Positions 1 through 5,526 of a stretch of 5,526 nt of DNA are shown in pieces (the stretch's first letter is position 1; each line of letters begins with the position of its first letter). Under the pieces are notes generated by a model. It made no database searches. It was not told the DNA's origin and saw only the letters and a program-made list of their open reading frames with translations. The stretch is from Mucilaginibacter sp. GTDB lineage: Bacteria; Bacteroidota; Bacteroidia; Sphingobacteriales; Sphingobacteriaceae. The position numbers and the translations under genes were made by a program. The stretch lies in contig JAICXZ010000261.1 of NCBI GenBank assembly GCA_025934475.1, positions 1-5,526 of the forward strand, given 5' to 3'.

Positions 1-786
1 GTTTTCCTGTTCAATGCCGGGAACGCCACCTTTGGCTTTCAGCCAACGAAGCGTCAACATCGAAACATAGATGGCAAAGCAAGGAGGCGTATTGTACATC
101 GAGCCACCTTCTATCTGTGTCTGGTAGTTGAACATAGCCGGTATCTCGCGACCAGCTTTGCCCAATATTTCGTCCTTCACAATTACCAGTGTAACACCGG
201 CAGGTCCCATGTTTTTCTGAGCGCCTGCATAGATGAGGCCGAAATCAGCGACATTCACTTTCCGGCTAAAAATGTCGGATGACATATCGCAAACCACCGG
301 GATCGGCGATTTGAAAAACTCCTGCATCTGCGTACCGTAGATGGTGTTGTTTGAAGTGATATGGATATAAGCCGCATCCGTCGGTATTTCAAAATCTTTC
401 GGGATATAGGTGAAGTTAGTGTCCTTTGACGAGGCTACAATCTGAACTTCGCCAAAAAACTTCGCCTCTTTTATTGCCTTTTTGGCCCAAACACCGCTCT
501 CAACATAAGCAGCCTTGCCGCCAGCCGGTAATAAGTTATAAGGAGCCAAAGCAAATTGGGTGCTTGCGCCGCCCTGCAAAAAGAGTACCGAGTATCCTTC
601 GGGAACATTAAAGAGTTCTTTTACCAGTGCAACAGCCTCGTTCAATACGGCCTCGAATTCAGCGGAGCGGTGCGATATTTCTAAAATAGATAATCCTGTT
701 CCGTTGAAATCCAAGACGCCCTCGGCAGCTTGCTTTAATACTTCGTGTGGTAAAATGCCTGGTCCGGCACCGAAATTGTGTTTCAT
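1..786 (-). CDS. serC: Phosphoserine aminotransferase, 3' end cut by window edge
   Basis: PLP-dependent cytosolic enzyme that transaminates 3-phosphohydroxypyruvate with glutamate to give 3-phosphoserine, the second step of serine synthesis from glycolysis. The frame is open from an ATG at 784-786 to the left edge, giving 262 residues of a family usually about 350-360 long, so roughly the last quarter is outside the window. Seen in the translation: N-terminus [13 protein letters not shown], typical of SerC; His39-Arg40 (substrate-binding motif SHRS); GGAS at 72-75 (PLP phosphate contact); Trp100 in SGVW (stacks on the PLP ring in the family); Asp167 in VCDMSSD; and Lys191 in [12 protein letters not shown], the expected Schiff-base lysine. 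No catalytic residue is missing in the visible part. The start is chosen because the family motif begins right after this Met. The gene lies downstream of rpe on the same strand, after a 172-base gap. A serA partner, if present, would lie beyond the left edge. No Shine-Dalgarno sequence is visible. Confidence 0.97.
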   Translation of the reverse strand, partial: MKHNFGAGPGILPHEVLKQAAEGVLDFNGTGLSILEISHRSAEFEAVLNEAVALVKELFNVPEGYSVLFLQGGASTQFALAPYNLLPAGGKAAYVESGVWAKKAIKEAKFFGEVQIVASSKDTNFTYIPKDFEIPTDAAYIHITSNNTIYGTQMQEFFKSPIPVVCDMSSDIFSRKVNVADFGLIYAGAQKNMGPAGVTLVIVKDEILGKAGREIPAMFNYQTQIEGGSMYNTPPCFAIYVSMLTLRWLKAKGGVPGIEQEN

Positions 787-810
787 AACTTTATGTTTGA
801 TATAACTATT

Positions 811-825
811 AGTTGATTGACAACT
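811..825. repeat. Short inverted repeat upstream of serC
   Basis: AGTTG (811-815) and CAACT (821-825) form a perfect 5-bp inverted repeat around a 5-base loop. It would lie in the serC leader, 25-39 bases before the ATG. The stem is too short and AT-rich to be a terminator, and there is no U-tract. It could be a small operator half-site pair or chance. The rest of the 787-958 gap holds no open reading frame or RNA gene that I can recognise. Confidence 0.2.
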
Positions 826-841
826 TTATATTTGGTGGCCG

Positions 842-870
842 CTAAGTTAGTCAAATTGTTAACGTATCAA
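842..870 (-). promoter_or_regulatory. Candidate Bacteroidota-type promoter for serC
   Basis: Read on the minus strand, TTG (868-870) is followed by an 18-base spacer and TAACTTAG (842-849). This matches the known Bacteroidota pattern TTG-N17..23-TAnnTTTG at five of the six specified -7 bases. It predicts transcription starting near 833-838 and a leader of about 50 bases before the serC ATG. A second, weaker candidate lies just downstream: TTG at 852-854, a 23-base spacer, and TAAAGTTG at 821-828, also five of six. The hexamer TGTTAA (857-862, plus strand) sits inside the spacer of the first candidate, where a bound regulator could block it. The pattern is seen directly; its function is inferred. 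Confidence 0.35.
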
Positions 871-958
871 GGAATTATTTGCGAAATTTTTATAACAACA
901 TCCCCTTTTCTTAACAATAGTTTAGGAATCCGGCAATAATGATATTAACCTGACAAAA

Positions 959-1612
959 TTATCTCGGGTGTTTGAGACTGCGGATCGCCGCAGGCTGATC
1001 TTTTGCCGAAAATACCGAGTTGCCGGCTACCAGCACGTTGGCACCAGCATCGATCAGTTTGAGCGAATTGCTGTCGTCTACTCCGCCATCAACCTCAATA
1101 TAAAGCTTAGAGTTTCGGCCTGAGCTCAATTTTTTAAGCTCGCGAAGTTTTTTATAGGTATTGGCAATAAATTTCTGGCCGCCAAAACCGGGATTCACCG
1201 ACATAATGAGCACCAGGTCCAGGTATTCTATGATGTCTTCCAAAAAACCCACCGGTGTATGTGGGTTCAGCGCCACCCCTGCTTTGCAGCCTAAGTCTTT
1301 GATGGCGTTAACCGTGCGGTTTAAATGTGTGCAGGCTTCGAAATGAACAGTTATTACGCTTGCCCCACCTTTAGCGAATTGCTCAATATAGCGATCCGGG
1401 TCAACGATCATCAAATGAACGTCGATCGGTTTAGTTGCATGTTTCTTCACCACGCTGAGCAGCGGGAAACCGAAAGAAATATTCGGCACAAACATCCCGT
1501 CCATCACATCAAAGTGGATCCAGTCGGCGTCGCTGTTGTTCAGCATTTTAATATCACGCTCCAGGTTACCGAAATCAGAGGCAAGAATTGATGGTGAAAT
1601 GAGGTGGTTCAT
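959..1612 (-). CDS. rpe: Ribulose-phosphate 3-epimerase
   Basis: Cytosolic TIM-barrel enzyme of the pentose phosphate pathway. It interconverts D-ribulose 5-phosphate and D-xylulose 5-phosphate using a divalent metal ion. Its 217 residues are the normal family length, so it is complete. Motifs in order: SPSILASDF (6-14, substrate-contact Ser near the N-terminus), HFDVMDGMFVPN (33-44) with metal ligands His33 and Asp35, DVHLMI (64-69) with metal ligand His66, VHFEA (89-93), GVALNPHTP (112-120), MSVNPGFGGQKF (137-148, flexible loop and phosphate region), EVDGGV (173-178) with the second catalytic acid Asp175, and AGNSVF near 196-201 (phosphate binding). All expected metal and acid-base residues are present. 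The ATG is supported because the first beta strand starts at residue 4 and no other Met lies nearby. The neighbours are serC downstream on the same strand and a divergent histidine kinase upstream. No Shine-Dalgarno sequence precedes it. Confidence 0.97.
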   Translation of the reverse strand: MNHLISPSILASDFGNLERDIKMLNNSDADWIHFDVMDGMFVPNISFGFPLLSVVKKHATKPIDVHLMIVDPDRYIEQFAKGGASVITVHFEACTHLNRTVNAIKDLGCKAGVALNPHTPVGFLEDIIEYLDLVLIMSVNPGFGGQKFIANTYKKLRELKKLSSGRNSKLYIEVDGGVDDSNSLKLIDAGANVLVAGNSVFSAKDQPAAIRSLKHPR

Positions 1613-1616
1613 GCGC

Positions 1617-1646
1617 CAAATATAGAAAATTGTGCTTTCTTAACGA
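1617..1646 (-). promoter_or_regulatory. Candidate rpe promoter, very close to start codon
   Basis: On the minus strand, TATATTTG (1617-1624) is a perfect match to the Bacteroidota -7 element TAnnTTTG. Exactly 19 bases further upstream is TCG (1644-1646), a two-of-three match to the -33 TTG. Only four bases separate the -7 element from the rpe ATG (1610-1612). Starts in this phylum usually fall about 4-9 bases after the element, so transcription would begin at or just inside the start codon. Either rpe mRNA is leaderless or this element is fortuitous and the true promoter lies further upstream. I see no better match elsewhere in the gap. Confidence 0.4.
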
Positions 1647-1648
1647 CC

Positions 1649-1678
1649 GATATTAATTTATGTTAATGTATGTTAACG
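1649..1678. repeat. Three phased 10-bp direct repeats, putative operator
   Basis: Three adjacent 10-base units read on the plus strand: GATATTAATT (1649-1658), TATGTTAATG (1659-1668) and TATGTTAACG (1669-1678). Units 2 and 3 differ at one base; unit 1 matches unit 2 at 7 of 10. The period is close to one helical turn, as in sites where OmpR/PhoB-family regulators bind head-to-tail. The array lies in the divergent gap, just upstream of the candidate rpe -33 position and 54 bases before the kinase ATG. It could therefore serve autoregulation of the two-component operon, control of rpe, or both. The repeat is seen directly. The operator role is inferred, and chance in AT-rich DNA is possible. 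No good promoter match (best 4 of 6 -7 bases) was found for the kinase in this gap. Confidence 0.4.
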
Positions 1679-1731
1679 GAACAGTCCGCTTTCAAATCCT
1701 CAGCCTATCTTCACCCTAAATCAAATCCGAA

Positions 1732-3381
1732 ATGAAAAAAAGGATCAACGAAATTTTTATCCTGGTGATGTTTTCCCTTATCGGCATCGTGATGTTCCAG
1801 GTATATTGGTGTGTCAACGCTTACAAGATCAATAAAAAGAATTTTGATACCAATATCGACGTGGCCATGCAAAGGGCAATGGATGACTGCAAGAAGGATT
1901 ATTTTGATTCGATAAGAGTGGTTTTAATAAGGCGACTCACCTCGCCGGAGGGCCACATCAGGATTGACACAATGTATGAACGGGATAAAAGTAATGTGTG
2001 GCTTTATATTCATTTCGACAACTTAATCTCCGGCCTGAGAGATCCGTTCAGGATGTCAATGACTCAGTACCGTTTTTATCAAAATAAAATCCCGCATAAA
2101 GCAACGATACCCGAAGTACTTGTTGAAACCTCATTTTATGTACCGGAATTGATGAACGATTTTATAATTCTTTTCGGTATGTACGATATGGCTGCAAAAC
2201 CAATCCATTCAAAAATAATTGAGCACAACCTGGATACGCTGGCAGGAATTCATCATCTGCCGGTTGACACGCTGAAAAAAGAAGATAAAATAATCTATAA
2301 ACGTAGCATCTATAAAAACACCATTTACGAGCTGCCGCCAAATTGCAAACAGGCTGATAGTTTAAAGCTTTTGAAGTATTTCAAAGCTGAGCTTACAAAA
2401 GTTAATATCTCAGCCCCCTTTCACTTTGTTTTTATAGAGATGCCCGGTATACCTTATATGCCCCATGGCGATTACATCGAAACAAGCGGCTATTTTTATT
2501 TATACCAGGGATTTCAGTTGTTTCATATTGTAGGTCCTCAATTTTTTACCAAAGCTATTTTCAGTAATCCGCAATATGCTGTTATTAAGAGCATGACCCT
2601 GATACTTTTGTTGTCCATTCTTCTTATCACTACATCTATCGTCGGCTCCAATTATTTGATCAAAACCATCCAAAAACAAAGAAAATTGGCCGAGCTGAAA
2701 GATGATTTCATCAATAACATGACGCACGAGCTTAAAACTCCTATCGCAACCCTGACCGTAGCCATAGAAGGCATGCAAAAGTTCAACGCGCTGGACGATC
2801 CTGCAAAGACGCAGCGTTACCTGCAAACATCACGTAATGAGCTGGTGCGCTTAAATAACCTGGTAAATAAAGTGCTCAGCGTGGCGACGTTCGAAAATCA
2901 CGAAGTAAAGCTGGTAAAAGAAAGTATCGATATTGATGCGCTGGTAAATGAAGTGATCGAATCGGAAAAATTAAAAACGAATAAGCACGTTGAAATTAAT
3001 TACCTCAATAAGGATGCGATTAAGACTCTTGAAGCTGATAGATTGCATCTGCGCAACGTGATTACCAACCTGGTGGATAATGCGATCAAGTACTCGGATG
3101 AGCCTGTGAAAATTGATATGGCGCTGTCGCGAAATGAAGGCAAGGCGGTATTAAGGGTTAGGGACAATGGTCGCGGCATCCCGGCTGCGCATTTGGGGCA
3201 GGTGTTCGATAAATTTCACCGGGTGCCTACCGGCAATGTGCACAATGTGAAGGGCACGGGGCTTGGGTTAAGCTATGTGAAATATATTGTGGAAGCGCAT
3301 GGTGGCAATGTTAGCGTAAAAAGCGAAATTGGCCGTGGCAGCGAATTCACAATTTCTATACCGCTTATATCCCATGAATAA
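1732..3381 (+). CDS. Membrane sensor histidine kinase, RprX-like
   Basis: Inner-membrane sensor kinase of 549 residues that autophosphorylates on histidine and passes the phosphate to the response regulator encoded next to it. Architecture: short cytoplasmic N-terminus (KKR); first membrane helix at about 8-28; an extracytoplasmic domain of about 255 residues (30-285) that I do not recognise; second membrane helix at about 287-309; HisKA dimerisation domain with the H-box MTHELKTPIATL and phospho-acceptor His332; then the HATPase_c domain with N-box Asn446/Asn450 (NLVDNAIKYS), G1 box DNGRGIP (478-484), F-box FDKFHR (492-497) and G2 box GTGLGLS (508-514). All catalytic boxes are intact. No HAMP or PAS domain is evident, since the H-box follows the second helix by only about 20 residues. 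The overall layout recalls Bacteroides RprX. The sensor half is much more AT-rich than the catalytic half. The signal sensed is unknown. The start is the first ATG before the membrane helix, and no Shine-Dalgarno is seen. Confidence 0.95.
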   Translation: MKKRINEIFILVMFSLIGIVMFQVYWCVNAYKINKKNFDTNIDVAMQRAMDDCKKDYFDSIRVVLIRRLTSPEGHIRIDTMYERDKSNVWLYIHFDNLISGLRDPFRMSMTQYRFYQNKIPHKATIPEVLVETSFYVPELMNDFIILFGMYDMAAKPIHSKIIEHNLDTLAGIHHLPVDTLKKEDKIIYKRSIYKNTIYELPPNCKQADSLKLLKYFKAELTKVNISAPFHFVFIEMPGIPYMPHGDYIETSGYFYLYQGFQLFHIVGPQFFTKAIFSNPQYAVIKSMTLILLLSILLITTSIVGSNYLIKTIQKQRKLAELKDDFINNMTHELKTPIATLTVAIEGMQKFNALDDPAKTQRYLQTSRNELVRLNNLVNKVLSVATFENHEVKLVKESIDIDALVNEVIESEKLKTNKHVEINYLNKDAIKTLEADRLHLRNVITNLVDNAIKYSDEPVKIDMALSRNEGKAVLRVRDNGRGIPAAHLGQVFDKFHRVPTGNVHNVKGTGLGLSYVKYIVEAHGGNVSVKSEIGRGSEFTISIPLISHE

Positions 3382-4069
3382 AATACGACTACTGTTAGCT
3401 GAAGACGAGGTTGCCCTGGCGCATATCGTACGTGAGAGCCTTGAAGAGCAAAACTTTGAGGTGACGCTATGCTTCGACGGTGAGCACACCTTAAAAAAAT
3501 ACCACGAATCAAAGCCGGACATCCTGGCGTTGGATGTAATGATGCCCAAAATGGATGGTTTTGACCTGGCAAAAAAAATCCGCGAAACGGACCAAACCAT
3601 ACCCATCATCTTCCTCACAGCCCGGTCGCAGCCTAAAGATGTTGTGGCCGGGTTTGAATCGGGCGCAAATGATTATCTGAAAAAGCCTTTCAGCGTTGAG
3701 GAATTGATAGTGCGGGTAAAAGTGCTGCTGAGTGCGAACAGATTGCTCGAAAGACCATTAAATGGGACCGGCAAAGAAAATTACACCATCGGGAATATCA
3801 TCTTCAATCCAACCAGGAATATCATACAGCAAGGCATAACAACCTGGCAGCTTACCGCCCGTGAAAGCGATATTTTAAGGATACTCTGCCAGAGCGGGCA
3901 GGATATGATTCCCAGGAAAACGATCCTCAAAAGCATATGGGGCGATGATACATTCTTCAATGCCCGCAGTCTGGACGTGTTTATTACGAAACTACGCAAA
4001 CACCTGCAAGCCGATCCTAACGTGCAGATTATAAATATTCGGGGTGTGGGATATAAGCTGGTTTGGTAA
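3374..4069 (+). CDS. OmpR-family response regulator, RprY-like
   Basis: DNA-binding response regulator of 231 residues, partner of the kinase before it. The receiver domain (about 3-120) shows the acidic pocket Glu10-Asp11-Glu12, the phospho-acceptor Asp54 (LALDVMMPKMDG), the switch Thr82 (FLTA) and Lys104 (LKKPF). The C-terminal winged-helix domain (about 135-231) has LTARESDILRIL, SLDVFITKLRKHL (recognition helix region) and the terminal hairpin IINIRGVGYKLVW. The C-terminal part resembles Bacteroides RprY. The start is placed at 3374, not at an in-frame ATG at 3329, because MNKIRLLLAEDE is the normal receiver beginning and the 15 extra residues would only translate kinase coding sequence in another frame. 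The ATG overlaps the kinase stop by 8 bases, indicating translational coupling and co-expression. It may bind the phased repeats at 1649-1678; that is inference. Confidence 0.96.
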   Translation: MNKIRLLLAEDEVALAHIVRESLEEQNFEVTLCFDGEHTLKKYHESKPDILALDVMMPKMDGFDLAKKIRETDQTIPIIFLTARSQPKDVVAGFESGANDYLKKPFSVEELIVRVKVLLSANRLLERPLNGTGKENYTIGNIIFNPTRNIIQQGITTWQLTARESDILRILCQSGQDMIPRKTILKSIWGDDTFFNARSLDVFITKLRKHLQADPNVQIINIRGVGYKLVW

Positions 4070-4178
4070 AAGAAATCCCCGCCATGCGCCTTGCGCCAAT
4101 CACCCTGCTTGCATTTTGTTAATTTCTTTTCGACTTCTCAACACCTCAGAATAGAGAATTTTCAGATATTTAGCCATC
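4070..4178. other. Intergenic gap after the two-component operon
   Basis: This 109-base gap separates the response regulator from the DUF4442 gene. There is no convincing terminator: GCGC-CTT-GCGC (4086-4096) could pair as only a 4-bp stem and has no immediate T-tract. No TTG-N17..23-TAnnTTTG promoter was found; the best -7 match is TAATTTCT at 4120-4127, four of six bases, with badly spaced TTGs. TGTTAA occurs at 4117-4122, the same hexamer as in the other two gaps. Read-through from the regulator gene into the downstream cluster is therefore possible. Confidence 0.4.
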
Positions 4179-4667
4179 ATGGTGGTTTCTGCAAATGTAT
4201 TGAAATGGGTGATGCGCTTATATCCTCCCCTGTTATTTCAACGCATTTGGGTCATCAGGTTCGATAAAGGCTTCCGGAGCGTAAAAGTGAAGGTAAATAA
4301 AAGCCTCTTCAATACCAACTATAATCATTCGATTTTTGGGGGAACTATTTTTGCCGCAGCCGACCCCTTTTACCCGCTTTTGTTCCATCAAACGCTAACT
4401 CATAAGGGTTACAAGGTACGCGTATGGATGAAATCGGCTGAAATACAATATATAAAAGCGGGACGAAAGGATCTGTTCTTTACCATCAATATCAGTGATG
4501 CCGACATTGATGAAGTTGAGGCGACCCTGAATGCGGGCGAAAAATACATCAAAGCGCATCCGATCACGATGTACGACCGCGACGGCGATCTGTGCGTCGA
4601 GGTTAGCTGTGAAGTTTATATTCGCAACCTTGAGCCGTCTGAAACCAAAACCGAAGTAACAATATGA
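4179..4667 (+). CDS. DUF4442 hotdog-fold protein
   Basis: Protein of 162 residues that I recognise as the DUF4442 family (hotdog fold, related to acyl-CoA thioesterases). Its substrate is not established. Family-like features: the N-terminal segment LYPPLLFQRIWVIRFDKGF (about 14-32), then KVNKSLFNTNYNHSIFGG with the NYNHSIFGGTIFAAADPF stretch (about 47-64), which aligns with the hotdog central helix region where thioesterase relatives have NxxGxxxGG-type motifs. A beta-rich C-terminal half follows (KVRVWMKSAEIQYIKAG, then DLFFTINIS). There is no signal peptide or membrane helix, so it is probably cytosolic. The length is normal for the family. The ATG at 4179 is preferred over Met12 because residues 1-11 (MVVSANVLKWV) look like the usual family beginning. 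Its stop overlaps the next start as ATGA, so it is translationally coupled to the acetyltransferase. Enzymatic activity is an inference from fold only. Confidence 0.85.
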   Translation: MVVSANVLKWVMRLYPPLLFQRIWVIRFDKGFRSVKVKVNKSLFNTNYNHSIFGGTIFAAADPFYPLLFHQTLTHKGYKVRVWMKSAEIQYIKAGRKDLFFTINISDADIDEVEATLNAGEKYIKAHPITMYDRDGDLCVEVSCEVYIRNLEPSETKTEVTI

Positions 4668-5125
4668 CAAAGAGTATAATGAACGAGGATACGTTTCTGG
4701 CAAAGGGATATATAATATCAAACGATAAGAGCTGCATCGATTTTGACCGGCTTTATCAATACCTGGAAAATGAATCATATTGGGCCAAAGGTGTAACAGT
4801 CGATCGCCTCAAACGAGCCGTGGAAAAGTCGCTGTGCTTTGTCATCCTCAAGCAAGAAGAATTTGCCGGTTTTGCTCGCGTGGTGACCGACAAGGCCACT
4901 TTTGCCTATATTTGTGATGTGTTTGTACTGGACGAACATCGGAAGTTGGGCCTATCCAAATGGCTGATGCAAACAATCCTGCAACATCCCGAGTTGCAGG
5001 GACTGAGGCGATGGTCGCTCGCAACATCAGATGCACATGGCCTTTATAAACAATTCGGATTTGCGCCCCTGAGCAAACCCGACACATGGATGGAAATTTA
5101 CACACCCTACACGCAAAGCACATGA
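4664..5125 (+). CDS. GNAT-family N-acetyltransferase
   Basis: Cytosolic acetyltransferase of the GNAT superfamily, 153 residues. It is expected to move an acetyl group from acetyl-CoA to an amine whose identity cannot be read here. Seen: beta4/motif A region AYICDVFVLDEHRKLGLSKWLMQTIL (81-106), with the CoA pyrophosphate loop R93-K-L-G96-L-S98 matching R/QxxGxG/A except for Ser in the last place; then LATSDAHGLYKQFGFAPL (119-136), the usual motif B with the helix before YxxFGF. It fits the compact single-domain GNATs with the HRxxGLSKWLM motif. The start at 4664 forms an ATGA overlap with the DUF4442 stop, which favours it; Met6 at 4679 is an alternative. Its own stop overlaps the next ATG as ATGA. 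There are no membrane segments. Confidence 0.92.
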   Translation: MTKSIMNEDTFLAKGYIISNDKSCIDFDRLYQYLENESYWAKGVTVDRLKRAVEKSLCFVILKQEEFAGFARVVTDKATFAYICDVFVLDEHRKLGLSKWLMQTILQHPELQGLRRWSLATSDAHGLYKQFGFAPLSKPDTWMEIYTPYTQST

Positions 5126-5526
5126 ACATTAAGAGGACAATATTTGAGGGTGAGGGTGTAACGCTCGATTTCAAAAAGACCATTACCAGTTGCGAGAAAA
5201 TAGCCCGCACCATGGTGTCTTTTGCTAATAACAAGGGTGGCCGATTGTTGATCGGCGTAGCAGACGATGGCACGATCAAAGGCGTCAAATCAGAAGATGA
5301 GGAGCGCTATATGATAACGCGGGCCGCACATATGTTTATCAGGCCTGCCCTGGAACCTATATTTGAAGAGGTTTATGTTGATGATAAGTTGGTACTGGTA
5401 GTAGATACGCCTGAAAGTAACTTAAAACCACATTACTCCTTAGCCGAAGATGGTAAATGGTGGGTATATGTACGTGTAAAAGACAAAAGTGTATTAGCCA
5501 GCAAGGTTGTAGTTGATGTACTAAAA
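5122..5526 (+). CDS. AlbA_2 (Schlafen AlbA-like) domain protein, 3' end missing
   Basis: An open frame of 135 codons from the ATG at 5122 to the right edge, with no stop, so it is partial. The translation matches the AlbA_2 domain (Schlafen AlbA_2, formerly AAA_4), often labelled 'ATP-binding protein' or 'putative DNA-binding': EGEGVTLDFKKTI (9-21, the E..xLDFK signature), an IARTMVSFANNKGGRLLIGVADDGTIKGV block (27-55, the A.aN..GG.L.IGV.DdG...G signature), then a beta-rich part (LEPIFEEVYVDDKLVLVVDTP) ending with a WWVYVRVKDKSVLAS segment typical of the domain end. In this family the domain may stand alone (about 200 residues) or be followed by a winged-helix or ATPase part; the edge hides which. 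Its start overlaps the GNAT stop as ATGA, so it belongs to the coupled cluster. Nucleic-acid binding is known for some relatives; its role here is not determined. Confidence 0.88.
   Translation, partial: MNIKRTIFEGEGVTLDFKKTITSCEKIARTMVSFANNKGGRLLIGVADDGTIKGVKSEDEERYMITRAAHMFIRPALEPIFEEVYVDDKLVLVVDTPESNLKPHYSLAEDGKWWVYVRVKDKSVLASKVVVDVLK

Noticed and set aside
426..805. Two plus-strand reading frames opposite serC (426-611 and 560-805)
   Set aside because: They lie on the complement of a strongly supported serC gene. Their translations are low-complexity, Ser/Pro/Lys-rich and match no family.
827..834. Perfect TATATTTG on the plus strand upstream of rpe's 3' end
   Set aside because: No plus-strand gene follows before 1732, the nearest TTGs (813-815 and 797-799) are at wrong distances, and transcription would run antisense through rpe.
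2500..2826. Minus-strand frame inside the kinase gene, and similar ones opposite the regulator, the GNAT and the DUF4442 genes
   Set aside because: All are antisense shadows of genes with complete conserved motifs; none has recognisable protein features.
3329..3373. Upstream in-frame ATG that would add 15 residues to the response regulator
   Set aside because: The added residues merely re-read kinase coding sequence in another frame. The receiver domain starts normally at the ATG at 3374, which also gives a typical short operon overlap.
4086..4096. GCGC-CTT-GCGC as a terminator after the response regulator
   Set aside because: The stem is only 4 bp, the loop is 3 bases, there is no adjacent T-run, and it does not extend on either side.
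5122..5526. AlbA_2 protein as part of a Schlafen-like defence system
   Set aside because: No nuclease, helicase or other defence partner is in view, and the neighbours are metabolic-type GNAT and DUF4442 genes. The visible part shows only the common stand-alone domain.

Overview
The window looks like a stretch of chromosome from a member of the Bacteroidota, most like the Sphingobacteriales (Mucilaginibacter/Pedobacter type). This is inferred from three things: protein flavour (an RprX/RprY-like two-component pair, a DUF4442 protein and a single AlbA_2-domain protein), the absence of Shine-Dalgarno-like sequence at starts, and promoter-like TTG...TAnnTTTG elements. There are seven genes, no RNA genes, no mobile elements and no CRISPR. 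Two of the genes run off the window edges.

Left part, minus strand (1-1612): rpe (ribulose-phosphate 3-epimerase, complete) and then serC (phosphoserine aminotransferase, C-terminal part cut by the left edge). They lie in the same direction but are separated by 172 AT-rich bases with a plausible separate promoter, so they are probably not a tight operon. The rpe promoter candidate lies so close to its ATG that the mRNA may be leaderless.

Middle (1613-4069): a 119-base divergent region separates rpe from a plus-strand two-component operon, a membrane histidine kinase and an OmpR-family response regulator whose ATG overlaps the kinase stop. The divergent region carries a three-unit, 10-bp-period direct repeat (core TGTTAA). 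Its geometry suits an OmpR-family regulator. The same hexamer recurs in the other two intergenic gaps, and I found it in no coding region.

Right part, plus strand (4179-5526): three genes coupled by two ATGA stop/start overlaps. They encode a DUF4442 hotdog-fold protein, a GNAT acetyltransferase, and an AlbA_2 (Schlafen AlbA-like) protein truncated by the right edge. Their joint function is unknown.

Most of the window is conserved core or regulatory gene content. I found no convincing new system. The points most worth checking are the phased repeat and its intergenic recurrences, the possible leaderless rpe, and the coupled three-gene cluster.
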